Shown: positions 24,503-32,824, counted from the first letter of the stretch. The stretch: 35,556 nt of DNA from an uncultured Candidatus Melainabacteria bacterium (GCA_934777245.1 CAKVND010000017.1:1-35556), one strand, 5' to 3'. Made by a program: numbers and translations. Notes: generated by a model from the sequence alone, not told the origin.

Positions 24503-25723
24503 ATGAACATAATCAACATATCAAGCGAAATCATTTTTAGAATAGCAAAACCTTTATTAAAAATCTTGCACACAAAAGGCGGATATTCAGCTAATGCATT
24601 TGCACGTAAACTTGGTGACTTTGAAGCGCCGGATTTTTCTAATAACCGTGTAATTATGTTTCATGGAGTATCAGTTGGCGAAATTAATGCAATTGAAAAA
24701 CTTATCAAGACTACGCGCCAAACTTTTCCGGATGCTAAAATAGTTGTAACTACAGGCACAAACACAGGTCAAGAAATTGCGCATAAAAAGCTTGATGAAA
24801 TTGCAGATTTGATTACATATTTTCCATTTGATACACCAAGTTGCGTTAACAAATTTTTAGACAAGGTTAAACCGACTGAAATTCTTATGGCAGAAACTGA
24901 AATCTGGCCAAATTTTGGAAATCTCTGTAAAAAGCGCGGAATCAAGCTATACATAATTAATGGTCGTATTTCTGATAGAACATTTAATTCTTATAAAAAA
25001 CTTAAATTTTTCTTTAAACCGCTATTGCAGAATTATACAGGAATTTTTACTCAATCTACAGAAGATTTGAATAAGTTTTTATCTTTAGGCGCAAATAAAG
25101 AAACCACAAAACGAATGAATAATTTAAAATTCGATATTACAGCTCCTGAAATTGATTTAGAGTTTAATAAATGCGGACGAATCTTTTTGGCAGCGTCTAC
25201 TCATTCCGGCGAAGATAAAATCGCATTAGATGTGTTTAAAAAATTGAAATCAAAACATGCTGATTTAAAATTTATTATCGCACCGCGCCATTTGACAAGA
25301 TTGGACGAAGTAAAATCTATCATAAAAGATTACTGTTTGCGCTCAGAAAATGGAAATTTGGCAGAACATGACATTATGATATTAGATACTATGGGTGAGT
25401 TGGGCAAAATGTTCGCATTCGCAGATGTTGCGTTTATTGGCGGAAGCTTTAATAAAACAGGGGGACATAATCCGCTTGAAGCAACTATTTTTGCAAAACC
25501 TGTAATTTCAGGGCCTTCTATACATAATTTTAAAGATATTTATGCAATTATACAAAACGCTAAAGCCGGATTTGTTGTAAAAACTGAAGAAGCCTTATAT
25601 GAAGTTGCAGACAAACTATTCAGCGATAACGAGTTCTACAACGCAACTTCGAATGCCGGCAGAAAAGTTTTCCAAGACCAACAAGGCGCGTTAGAATTTG
25701 TGATTAATGTGTTAAAGCAATAA
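24503..25723 (+). CDS. waaA: 3-deoxy-D-manno-octulosonic acid (Kdo) transferase
   Basis: Adds Kdo from CMP-Kdo to the lipid A precursor. GT-B fold protein of 406 residues with an N-terminal membrane-associating segment. The catalytic glutamate is Glu60 in FHGVSVGE, the segment AETEIWPNF is typical of WaaA, and the C-terminal donor site reads GGSFNKTGGHNPLEA. AAGGA precedes the ATG. Together with kdsC (3066-3602) it shows that Kdo is made and used. It lies 66 bases after the ArnT-like gene and probably shares its transcript. Confidence 0.94.
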   Translation: MNIINISSEIIFRIAKPLLKILHTKGGYSANAFARKLGDFEAPDFSNNRVIMFHGVSVGEINAIEKLIKTTRQTFPDAKIVVTTGTNTGQEIAHKKLDEIADLITYFPFDTPSCVNKFLDKVKPTEILMAETEIWPNFGNLCKKRGIKLYIINGRISDRTFNSYKKLKFFFKPLLQNYTGIFTQSTEDLNKFLSLGANKETTKRMNNLKFDITAPEIDLEFNKCGRIFLAASTHSGEDKIALDVFKKLKSKHADLKFIIAPRHLTRLDEVKSIIKDYCLRSENGNLAEHDIMILDTMGELGKMFAFADVAFIGGSFNKTGGHNPLEATIFAKPVISGPSIHNFKDIYAIIQNAKAGFVVKTEEALYEVADKLFSDNEFYNATSNAGRKVFQDQQGALEFVINVLKQ

Positions 25724-26024
25724 GAATTTATTAATGTACAGGCTATGCCTATTAATCATTCATTTTATAAAACTTTTTTATTTCAAAATAGTTCTTACTT
25801 TTTTCTTTTTTGTTGCGAAATAAAAAGAAAAAAGTAAACAAAAAAAAAAAATTACGCAATAGTTCTCTACAACCTTACGGTTGTGGCTCGAATTGATGTA
25901 GCAAGCAGAGCTTGCACTTTTACGCTCGCTAAAAACGCTCGCGGTGCGTTTGTCGTTCAATTTGTATCTTAACGTTATTTTTGTAAATAGTTATATTGAT
26001 TCTATTCTATTTAAAAAAAATTAT
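25724..26024. repeat. Repeat-rich intergenic region
   Basis: No credible gene lies in these 301 bases. A perfect 16-bp hairpin of T- and A-rich arms (25795-25810 with 25822-25837, loop tgttgcgaaat) could terminate waaA and the convergent kinase transcript. After it come small hairpins acaacc/ggttgt near 25871-25885 and gcaagc/gcttgc near 25900, then a GC-rich cgctcg repeat near 25924-25945. The mosaic of short palindromes in an otherwise AT-rich spacer looks like a decayed interspersed repeat. Confidence 0.6.
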
Positions 26025-26909
26025 CTAATCCCCAAAATTATTAGTAATCGTATGAATATATTCTAATATTTGCGAAAAATAAGCAAGGTTTGTATCACCA
26101 TTAATAATGATATCAGCTTCATTTCGATATGGCTTAACGTATTTTTCACCGGCACCCAGAATATACTCCCAATGCTTTTTAGCATTCTCTAAATCTTGGT
26201 TTCTTTCAGTATATGCTCTTGTTAGGAAACGTTCTTTTCTTAATTCTAAATCTGTTTCAACATACACTTTAATATCAAAAATATCCTTGTTATCTCCAAA
26301 CATAGATGCCATACCTTCTACAACCACGACTTTGTTTGAAGGAACAAATTTTGCCTTAGGAACAGAAACGCCGGTACCATTTAACAAATACTCAGGAGAA
26401 TAAATATCTTCGCCTAGAGAAATCTTATTCAAATCATCATGTAAAACATCAAGTTGGAAACTGTTTGGAGAGTCTACGTCATAACCATTATCACGAAGAT
26501 TGTCAAATGTTCCGTACTTTTTAATTAATTCTGAAATATCATTGAAATAATTATCTGTTGTTAAAATTGTAACAGGCATATTAAACTGTTTTATTACATT
26601 TTCAATCTCGCGGCAGATTGTAGACTTGCCGGATGCTGATTCTCCTGTTATTCCAATCATAATTCTTTTATTCGGATTTTGGATAAGCCTTCTTGAAAAC
26701 TTCTGAATAAAATCATACCGAACCTCAACAAAAATCGGTTCGGCAGCTTTATTGTCATACGCCAGTACTTGTTTAAATTTTGATTGCAAATAAAACGCAA
26801 GTAATTCTCGTCCGGTCTTCTGATTAAAATCCGGCTTTAAAATCTTATCAGAGGAAGCTAGTTCCTTCTCTATCATGTGGGAAATCCCAGTTTTATCATC
26901 TTCTGTCAT
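26025..26909 (-). CDS. Uridine kinase-like P-loop kinase with N-terminal extension
   Basis: A member of the phosphoribulokinase/uridine kinase family, expected to phosphorylate a nucleoside or sugar with ATP. The P-loop is GESASGKST (residues 89-97). It is followed by LTTDNYFND, which matches the uridine-kinase D-x-Y region, then YDVDSPNSFQLDVL, VVVVEGMASMF and the arginine-rich lid KERFLTRAYTERN. An 80-residue N-terminal extension is not part of the usual 210-residue uridine kinase, so the substrate may differ. The ATG is preceded by GGAAG; an in-frame TTG five codons upstream is less likely. It has its own promoter in the end of the TPR gene. Confidence 0.8.
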   Translation of the reverse strand: MTEDDKTGISHMIEKELASSDKILKPDFNQKTGRELLAFYLQSKFKQVLAYDNKAAEPIFVEVRYDFIQKFSRRLIQNPNKRIMIGITGESASGKSTICREIENVIKQFNMPVTILTTDNYFNDISELIKKYGTFDNLRDNGYDVDSPNSFQLDVLHDDLNKISLGEDIYSPEYLLNGTGVSVPKAKFVPSNKVVVVEGMASMFGDNKDIFDIKVYVETDLELRKERFLTRAYTERNQDLENAKKHWEYILGAGEKYVKPYRNEADIIINGDTNLAYFSQILEYIHTITNNFGD

Positions 26910-26941
26910 ACTTTTCTTCCGCAATTGAATGATATTTTAAC

Positions 26942-26970
26942 ATTATACTACAGACAAAATTAAGACTCAA
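26942..26970 (-). promoter_or_regulatory. Promoter for the uridine kinase-like gene
   Basis: The minus strand has TTGAGT (26965-26970), a 17-base spacer and a perfect TATAAT (26942-26947), about 30 bases before the ATG. Confidence 0.6.
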
Positions 26971-28552
26971 ATAATTCGCTAATTTTATCTGCAATATCTC
27001 TAGGGTCAATTTCTTGAGTAATTTTATTGATATCTTGCGCCATTTGATATAATTTAGCAGCTTCAACCTTATCACCAATGATTGAAATTGCTCTAGCCAA
27101 GTTAAAATGTGCCAATGCATAATTAGGATTTGATTCTACTGCTTTTCTAAATAATTCAATAGATTTATTTACACGACCTAAATCATCAAGGTAAATTACA
27201 CCTAAATTGTTATATGCAATATCATAATTTTCGTTATATTTAATCGCTAATTCATAAGACTTGATAGCTTCTTCTGTTTCACCTTTACCCCAATACAAGA
27301 AACCTAAATTACAATGAATTTTTGCATTATATGGTTGCAATTCTAAAGCCTGTCTATATACAGCAAGCGCATTTGCATAATCTTCTTTATCGTAAAAAGC
27401 ACTACCTAAATTTACATAAATGTCAATGTCTTCAGGTGTTAAAACACACGCTGTTTGATACGCTGATATCGCAGCGTCAGGATTAGATTTGTTTTCTTGG
27501 TAAACGAATCCCATAGTTTGTGCTATAACACTTGTCCACGCTCTATTAGGATTTAGCGTAATTGCAGTTTGATAATTTGAGATTGCTAAATCAAATTCAC
27601 CTTTTATATAATAAATATTTGCCAAATTTGAATACAAATCCGGAATATTTGGTGCCATAGCTATTAATTTATTATAAATATCAATCGCTTGGTTATAATC
27701 GCCTTGTTCTTCATAAGCTCTGCAAAGATGTCTATATGCTGCAACATTAAAAGAATCTAGCCAAATTGCTGTTTTGTACTCATCAATAGAATCTTCAAAA
27801 TAACCAGTTGATAAATATATATCGCCCAAAACACAATACAGAGGAGCAAACCCCGGAGCTGTTTCAATTGCGTTTTTATATAAGTCAATAGCCTTTGCAA
27901 AATCTTTCACTTGAATAGCGTAAAAACCTTTTAAGAAAAGAGGTAAAAAGCGCATATATGAAACATTTTTTATAATATTTGCAATTGCATTTCTATCAAA
28001 CGGCGCAAGTATCATTGATGCGATTTTTTCTTTTAATGACTTAATCTTAGTTTTTGTATTTTTAAATGATGAAGCTTCATACAATTTATAAAGTAAAAAA
28101 TGGGCACTGGAAGAACCGAATCTAGAACAAATAACAGCGGCTTCAGCAGCATCAATTGCATCAGTAAAATGTGCTTTTTTAACAAAAGTTTCTGCAAGCA
28201 TGTAATAAGCGTCATAATAGTTATTTTTCTTTTCTAAAGCCATTGTTAAATAATTAATAGCTTTATCCAATTCACCTTTATGATAGAAAGCAACGCCAAG
28301 TTTGTAATAAATTTCATGAGAATCAATTAAAGATTCCATAGCAAGTTGATATTCAGTAATAGCTTCATCAATATACTGACCTGCATTAAAAATATCCAAA
28401 TGCCATTGAACATATAAATCGCCTAAGCGAACATGCAATTCTGGATTTGTAGGATCTTTTTGTAAATCCAAACGACATTTTTCAATTTTGTCGAACATTT
28501 TATTTCTAATCTTGCTATTAAGTTTTTCGTTGTTTTCCATTAATTTCTTCAT
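26960..28552 (-). CDS. Tetratricopeptide-repeat protein (530 aa)
   Basis: At least twelve TPR units run through residues 35-505; clear ones include YYKLGVAFYHKGELDKAINY, LYSNLANIYYIKGEFDLAIS and IHCNLGFLYWGKGETEEAIK. There is no signal peptide or membrane segment, so it is cytoplasmic. TPR arrays hold protein partners; the enzyme or complex it serves is not visible. AGGA lies six to seven bases before the ATG. It starts eight bases after the PilZ-like gene, so the two are almost surely co-transcribed, and flagellin lies just beyond, suggesting a link with motility control. Confidence 0.88.
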   Translation of the reverse strand: MKKLMENNEKLNSKIRNKMFDKIEKCRLDLQKDPTNPELHVRLGDLYVQWHLDIFNAGQYIDEAITEYQLAMESLIDSHEIYYKLGVAFYHKGELDKAINYLTMALEKKNNYYDAYYMLAETFVKKAHFTDAIDAAEAAVICSRFGSSSAHFLLYKLYEASSFKNTKTKIKSLKEKIASMILAPFDRNAIANIIKNVSYMRFLPLFLKGFYAIQVKDFAKAIDLYKNAIETAPGFAPLYCVLGDIYLSTGYFEDSIDEYKTAIWLDSFNVAAYRHLCRAYEEQGDYNQAIDIYNKLIAMAPNIPDLYSNLANIYYIKGEFDLAISNYQTAITLNPNRAWTSVIAQTMGFVYQENKSNPDAAISAYQTACVLTPEDIDIYVNLGSAFYDKEDYANALAVYRQALELQPYNAKIHCNLGFLYWGKGETEEAIKSYELAIKYNENYDIAYNNLGVIYLDDLGRVNKSIELFRKAVESNPNYALAHFNLARAISIIGDKVEAAKLYQMAQDINKITQEIDPRDIADKISELFES

Positions 28553-28560
28553 ATTCTTTC

Positions 28561-29163
28561 CTAATTAACATCATTACTGTACAAATACATATAATACAAT
28601 AAATTTTGCCTATCTTCTTCGCTCATATTTGAATATACAGCTTTTACTTCATTATCATATACAGGATCAATTTCCGTAATTGTTGCTCTAAATTTTATTT
28701 TACCATAATCTTTCGGTAAAATTAACTCACAATCAAAAGTTTGATTAACTTCTAATGTGTCATTTGAATAAAATTTAATGTATTCTGTTGAAATTTCAAA
28801 TGTTTTCAATTGAATTTCTTCGTCGTCATGCTTAAGATATATTGGTAAAATATCGTTAATAAACGGAATTTCTTCTGTAGGTGTTAGTTTCATAGCATTA
28901 TAATCTAATTCCACACTAAATTCTTCTTCAAGAGGTGATGATATAACCACTGTATTAAAATCAACAGTTCCAAGCTTTGAAAAGACTTTTACGGTTAGCC
29001 TGCAACCTACTTCAAGGAACTCAATATAACGCATGAAATATGGAGGCAAATCAATAACCAGTCTATCTTCTAGAACATCAGCAATTTTGCAACAAATCTC
29101 TACCATGTTGTTTTCTTTAACAAAGTATAAACTTAATTTTTGCCCAATTTTTAGTAAATCCAT
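28561..29163 (-). CDS. YcgR/PilZ-like protein
   Basis: A 200-residue protein whose start (MDLLKIGQKLSLYF) and two beta-rich halves resemble the YcgR-N plus PilZ layout of flagellar brake proteins that read cyclic di-GMP. The usual RxxxR and DxSxxG ligands of PilZ are not seen in the C-terminal half, so any nucleotide binding is doubtful. An in-frame ATG three codons upstream (29172) overlaps the -10 TATAAT, so the start is placed at 29163, seven bases after that -10; the mRNA would be leaderless. Neighbours (TPR gene and flagellin) fit a motility role. Family assignment is moderate. Confidence 0.6.
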   Translation of the reverse strand: MDLLKIGQKLSLYFVKENNMVEICCKIADVLEDRLVIDLPPYFMRYIEFLEVGCRLTVKVFSKLGTVDFNTVVISSPLEEEFSVELDYNAMKLTPTEEIPFINDILPIYLKHDDEEIQLKTFEISTEYIKFYSNDTLEVNQTFDCELILPKDYGKIKFRATITEIDPVYDNEVKAVYSNMSEEDRQNLLYYMYLYSNDVN

Positions 29164-29170
29164 ATCTATC

Positions 29171-29199
29171 ATTATATATTAATCACTTGCTTTTAACAA
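29171..29199 (-). promoter_or_regulatory. Leaderless-type promoter for the PilZ-like/TPR operon
   Basis: The minus strand has TTGTTA (29194-29199), a 17-base spacer and a perfect TATAAT (29171-29176). Seven bases follow before the ATG at 29163. Confidence 0.65.
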
Positions 29200-29256
29200 T
29201 ATTCCGAATTAAAAAATAATTTGAATTTAAAATTATATTACTTTTTGTTTTATACA

Positions 29257-29287
29257 TAAAAGCAAGGACAAGAATGTCCTTGCTTTC
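29257..29287 (-). terminator. Terminator after flagellin
   Basis: A perfect 12-bp stem (29259-29270 with 29275-29286), loop of four, followed on the minus strand by a short T run. The symmetry would allow some function in both directions. Confidence 0.8.
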
Positions 29288-29312
29288 TTAGGGTAAATAT
29301 ATCCCCTCAAAA

Positions 29313-30170
29313 TTATAGTAAGTTCAATGCAATACTTGGGGTTTGGTTTGCTGTTGCCAACAATGTAGCTGAAGCTTGTTGAAGAATTTGAGCTTTGATA
29401 TAGTTTGAAGATTCTTCTGCAACATCAGCATCTCTCAATGTTGACAATGAAGATGTAATATTTTCAGTTTGAACACCAATTGATTCTACTGCTGACTCAA
29501 TTCTGTTTTGAGCTGCACCTAATGTTGTTACACGACCTGAAATATTATTGATAACTTCATCAATTTTATCAAGCATTGAGCTTGCTTTAGTACCTGTTTC
29601 TAATCCAGCACATTTTTTAGCTACATCAGCCTTTGCTTCACCAAATAATGTATTAATATCAGCTTTTGCAAATAAGCTTTTGTCCAAAACGATTTTGCTG
29701 TCATCATTACTGTATAGACCAACTTGTAAATTGATGTCATTTTTCATTGAACCATCCATCATTTTCAAGCCGTTAAATTCGCAGTTTGCAGCGATACGGT
29801 CAACTTCGTCTAATCTCGCAGTAATTTCTGATTGAATTGCCTTTAATGAATCTGAACCATAAGTTCCGTTTGCAGCTTGTTCTGTCAAATCTCTTACACG
29901 TTGTAAGTGTGATGATACTAGAGAGTAGGTATCTTCTAGTGTTGTCATCATGTCAGCTCCGGTTGCTGCGTTGTCTGCCGCTACATCCAATGAACCTAAT
30001 TGAGTTTCCCAATTTCTTGCGATAGAATAACCTGCTGCGTTGTCTGAAGCGTGGTTAATTTTGTAACCTGTTGTCATTCTTTCAATCGCATTGTTCAATG
30101 AAGATGTTGCTTTGCTCAAATTTGATTGAACAATCATTGATGATAGGTTTGTGTTAATAGTTAGTGCCAT
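29313..30170 (-). CDS. fliC: Flagellin
   Basis: The filament subunit, exported through FlhB. The conserved N-terminal D0/D1 region (residues 1-140) starts ALTINTNLSSMIVQSNL and includes the segment LQRVRDLTEQAANGTYGS; the C-terminal D1/D0 part ends SSNYIKAQILQQASATLLATANQ. The 285 residues leave only a short variable centre (about 145-200), so the outer D2/D3 domains are minimal. A lone flagellin gene is present in the window. The start has AAGGAG, and the 5' leader contains a small hairpin (gatgc/gcatc, 30200-30215). A Maf-type gene 2.6 kb away may glycosylate it. No sigma-28 promoter was recognised. Confidence 0.96.
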   Translation of the reverse strand: MALTINTNLSSMIVQSNLSKATSSLNNAIERMTTGYKINHASDNAAGYSIARNWETQLGSLDVAADNAATGADMMTTLEDTYSLVSSHLQRVRDLTEQAANGTYGSDSLKAIQSEITARLDEVDRIAANCEFNGLKMMDGSMKNDINLQVGLYSNDDSKIVLDKSLFAKADINTLFGEAKADVAKKCAGLETGTKASSMLDKIDEVINNISGRVTTLGAAQNRIESAVESIGVQTENITSSLSTLRDADVAEESSNYIKAQILQQASATLLATANQTPSIALNLL

Positions 30171-30309
30171 GTTATACTCCTTTCTGGCTAGTCCTACTTG
30201 ATGCTTCCTTGCATCCTATATTTTCTTAATTCCACAATTCAGATTTTAATAACATTTTTTTGAAATTTATTTACAAATTGTTACAAAATAGGTCTAAAAA
30301 TCGCATTGG

Positions 30310-30318
30310 TGCTATAAT
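30310..30318 (+). promoter_or_regulatory. Extended -10 promoter for the oxidoreductase operon
   Basis: A perfect TGC-TATAAT (-10 at 30313-30318). Transcription would begin near 30325, which rules against the in-frame ATG at 30324 and supports the Shine-Dalgarno-led ATG at 30342. Confidence 0.6.
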
Positions 30319-30341
30319 TTTTCATGAAGATAGGAGTGGAG

Positions 30342-30551
30342 ATGGGAAAAATTGTTATAGATAACAGTCGTTGCAAGTCTTGCTATATTTGTACGACAAC
30401 TTGTCCTAAAGGCTTGATTAAAAAGAGTAACAAAACAAACCGCCTTGGCGATTATATGGTTGAATTTGACGACCCAAAAGGCGAATGTATTGGTTGTGCC
30501 ATGTGCGCAAAAAGATGTCCTGATATGGCAATTACAGAGGTTTATAGATAA
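30342..30551 (+). CDS. 2-oxoacid:ferredoxin oxidoreductase, ferredoxin-like delta subunit
   Basis: A 69-residue protein with two 4Fe-4S motifs, CKSCYICTTTCPKG and CIGCAMCAKRCPD, which carries electrons from the TPP subunit to ferredoxin. AGGAG stands five bases before this ATG, and the product then starts MGKIVIDNSRCKSC as in the family; an ATG six codons earlier (30324) is in frame but coincides with the predicted transcription start. Its stop overlaps the next start by one base (TAATG). It is VorD/KorD-like, in a D-B-A gene order. Confidence 0.88.
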   Translation: MGKIVIDNSRCKSCYICTTTCPKGLIKKSNKTNRLGDYMVEFDDPKGECIGCAMCAKRCPDMAITEVYR

Positions 30552-31627
30552 TGGAAAAAGTTTTAATAAAAGGAAATTATGCAATTGCTCAAGCTGCAGT
30601 TAATGCCGGATGCCAATGTTATTTTGGTTATCCGATTACACCGCAAACAGAAATTGGTGAATATTTGAGCGGGAAAATGCAAGAATTAGGTAGAGCCTAT
30701 GTTTGCGCAGAAAGCGAATTGGGCGCAATAAACATGGTTATGGGCGCGGTTGCAACCGGTGTTAAAGCTATGACTTCATCATCTTCTTGTGCGGTTGCGT
30801 TAATGCAAGAGGCTTTATCTTACGCTGCAGCAGACGAATTGCCTGTTGTGCTTGTAAACGTAATGAGAACAGGCCCGGGCTTAGGTTATATTTATCCTGC
30901 TCAAGGCGATTATAACCAAGCTGTTTATGGTGGGGGAAACGGTGATTATAAAATTATCGTATTAGCGCCGTCAACCGTTCAAGAATGCGTTGATTTAACT
31001 TATAGAGCGTTTTATTTAGCTCAAAAATACAGAAATCCTGTTATTTTATTAGCTGATGGGCTTTTAGGTCAAATGATGGAACCTGCAAGCTTTGGCGAAT
31101 ACCCTTATCCGGAAGTAGATGTTTCATCTTGGGCTTTAACAGGTGCTAAGGGAAGAGAAGCCAGAACAATATATTCTTGTGCTCCTGATGAAAAGACTCA
31201 AACCCAGCACATCTATGATTTACACAAGAAATTTGATGTAATTAGAGAAAACGAAACTACGTTTGAAGAATTTAATACTGAAGATGCAGATATTATTTTA
31301 ACTGCATTTGGTTCTATGACAAGAAATATTAAAGCTGCAATGAATGTTTTAAGACAAAAAGGTATAAAAGCAGGCTGCTTTAGACCTATTACTTTAAATC
31401 CGTTCCCTAATGAAAGAATTTCTGAATTAGCGAAAGCCGGAAAAGACTTTATTGTTGTAGAAATGAATATGGGACAAATGTTCAAGGATGTTAAATACGC
31501 TATTGACGGTCAGTCTAAAGTAGATTTGGTTAACAGACCTTGTGGAGAATGGTTAAGCGTTGAAGAAATCGTTTCTTCCGTTGAAAACATTTTAGAAGGG
31601 AGAAAAGAGTATGCAACAAGTATTTAG
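30551..31627 (+). CDS. vorB: 2-oxoacid:ferredoxin oxidoreductase alpha subunit (VorB-like)
   Basis: Binds the 2-oxoacid and joins the two half reactions of oxidative decarboxylation to acyl-CoA. The N-terminal pyrimidine-binding-type domain starts EKVLIKGNYAIAQAAVNAGC and contains GYPITPQTEIGEYL and AESELGAINMVMGA. The later GPGLGYIYPAQGDYNQAVYGGG and ILADGLLGQMMEP-type segment (LLADGLLGQMMEP) are close to VorB, the branched-chain 2-oxoisovalerate enzyme; a 2-oxoglutarate enzyme (KorA) is also possible. Length is 358 residues. It overlaps the beta gene by 17 bases. Confidence 0.85.
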   Translation: MEKVLIKGNYAIAQAAVNAGCQCYFGYPITPQTEIGEYLSGKMQELGRAYVCAESELGAINMVMGAVATGVKAMTSSSSCAVALMQEALSYAAADELPVVLVNVMRTGPGLGYIYPAQGDYNQAVYGGGNGDYKIIVLAPSTVQECVDLTYRAFYLAQKYRNPVILLADGLLGQMMEPASFGEYPYPEVDVSSWALTGAKGREARTIYSCAPDEKTQTQHIYDLHKKFDVIRENETTFEEFNTEDADIILTAFGSMTRNIKAAMNVLRQKGIKAGCFRPITLNPFPNERISELAKAGKDFIVVEMNMGQMFKDVKYAIDGQSKVDLVNRPCGEWLSVEEIVSSVENILEGRKEYATSI

Positions 31628-32348
31628 CATTCCAAAATCATTCAAAAAAGACTTTAAGTATACTTTTTGCCCAGGATGCGACCACGGTATAGCAATCAGA
31701 CTTGTTGGCGAAGTTATAGACGAATTGGGAATTAAAGAAGATATCATTTCTTCTACTTCTGTCGGATGCTCTGTATTTCTTTATAACTTCCTTGATATAG
31801 ATGCAGTTGAAGCTCCGCATGGAAGAGCTTTGGCTTCAGCAACAGGCGTAAAACGTGCAAGACCTGATAAAGTTGTGTTTACATATTCGGGCGATGGCGA
31901 CTTCGCGTCAATCGGTTTGGCTGAATCTATGCATACAGCCTTGAGAGGCGAAAAAATTACAGCATTTTGTTTAAATAATACAACTTATGGTATGACAGGC
32001 GGACAATTAGGGCCTACAACGATGATGGGACAAGTTACAACAACTTCTCCTACAGGTAGAAACGCTGATTATTTCGGTTATCCGATTAAAGTTGCAGAAC
32101 ATATTGCTTTATGCGACGGAACAGCATTTTCTGCTCGTGTAGCGTTGGATTCAATTCCGCACATAAATCAAGCAAAACAAGCAATTAAGAAAGCTTTTCA
32201 AGTTCAATTAGACGGAAAAGGTTTCGGTTTTGTGGAGATTCTTTCTTCTTGTCCAACAAACTGGCACATGACACCTGAAGGCGCGCATGAAAGAATAAGG
32301 ACAGAAATGATTCCTGAATTCCCATTAGGTGTATTTAAAGAAGTTTAA
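31611..32348 (+). CDS. vorA: 2-oxoacid:ferredoxin oxidoreductase beta subunit, TPP-binding (VorA-like)
   Basis: Holds thiamine diphosphate and carries out the decarboxylation. The CPGCDHG motif near residue 22 and the TPP/metal motif GDGDFASIG followed by NNTTYGMTGGQ are typical of the beta subunit. It has 245 residues. GGGAG stands about eight bases before the ATG. The separate gamma subunit gene that often follows in vor/kor operons is not here; a terminator follows instead. Substrate specificity is not settled by reading. Confidence 0.87.
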   Translation: MQQVFSIPKSFKKDFKYTFCPGCDHGIAIRLVGEVIDELGIKEDIISSTSVGCSVFLYNFLDIDAVEAPHGRALASATGVKRARPDKVVFTYSGDGDFASIGLAESMHTALRGEKITAFCLNNTTYGMTGGQLGPTTMMGQVTTTSPTGRNADYFGYPIKVAEHIALCDGTAFSARVALDSIPHINQAKQAIKKAFQVQLDGKGFGFVEILSSCPTNWHMTPEGAHERIRTEMIPEFPLGVFKEV

Positions 32349-32360
32349 AATTTTGATAAG

Positions 32361-32386
32361 CGGTAAGTATTTAACTTACCGTTTTA
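32361..32386 (+). terminator. Terminator after the oxidoreductase operon
   Basis: cggtaagt (32361-32368) pairs with acttaccg (32374-32381), followed by a T run. Confidence 0.85.
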
Positions 32387-32468
32387 TATATTTATTTTAA
32401 AACTTACTAAAAAAGAACTAAATCACCACTACCACGTTTAAGACAATTGTAAAATTTTTTGTTTAACT

Positions 32469-32597
32469 TAACAGTTAATAAAAAACTGGATTCTGAGGTT
32501 CTAATCGAAGCTAAGAATGACGTCCAACCGATAGTTTTACGCCATATCATTGTGAAGGTGATTAGCCTATAACAATCCGACTTTTTATTAACTGTTA
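32469..32597. mobile_element. 129-bp MITE-like element with 16-bp terminal inverted repeats
   Basis: taacagttaataaaaa (32469-32484) is the exact reverse complement of 32582-32597, and the match continues imperfectly inward (ctgga / tcgga). The interior includes a segment (32548-32580) whose reverse complement, ggattgttataggctaatca then ccttcacaatga, resembles the repeat near 35315. No transposase is encoded. No clear target duplication is visible. The spurious frame on its minus strand is not counted as a gene. Confidence 0.65.
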
Positions 32598-32659
32598 TTT
32601 TAATTCTATACAATACAAATTTTATTCAAACATCCTGTTTTGATTAAATTTTAGCGAAT

Positions 32660-32824
32660 TATAATAAATGTATCTTGGATAGCAGAACGTAGGCTTGGAA
32701 AAGCATATGCGCCAAGATTATTGTAATTATCGTAACTTTACATTTCTTAAAAAATATGTTATTTTTATATTAAAAGCCCTTCAGGGAGTATTTTTTTGCA
32801 TATTTTTATAAAAAAGGATTTGAA
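32660..32824 (+). promoter_or_regulatory. Promoter and structured 5' leader of the Maf-type gene
   Basis: A perfect TATAAT (32660-32665) with TGTTTT 18 bases upstream would start a transcript at about 32672. The RNA would begin with a hairpin: atcttgg (32672-32678) pairs with ccaagat (32712-32718), enclosing gctt-ggaa-aagc (a GNRA-like tetraloop). Later a small cccttcaggg hairpin with a T7 run precedes the ribosome site. The structure at the 5' end could be a stability element or a riboswitch; no known family is recognised. Confidence 0.4.

Larger units (their letters stand above)
32349..32824. other. Intergenic region with terminator, MITE-like element and leader
   Basis: No credible gene is seen in these 476 bases. 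In order they hold a terminator (32361-32386), a 129-bp terminal-inverted-repeat element (32469-32597), a promoter -10 (32660-32665) and a 150-base 5' leader for the Maf-type gene, ending in the Shine-Dalgarno site AAGGA. Each part is listed separately. Confidence 0.7.

Noticed and set aside
25778..25960. Minus-strand open frame of 60 codons
   Set aside because: It is made of the 16-bp hairpin and small palindromes; composition is that of repeat DNA, not protein.
32407..32613. Minus-strand open frame of 68 codons
   Set aside because: It spans the terminal inverted repeats of the MITE-like element and has no ribosome site or family likeness.
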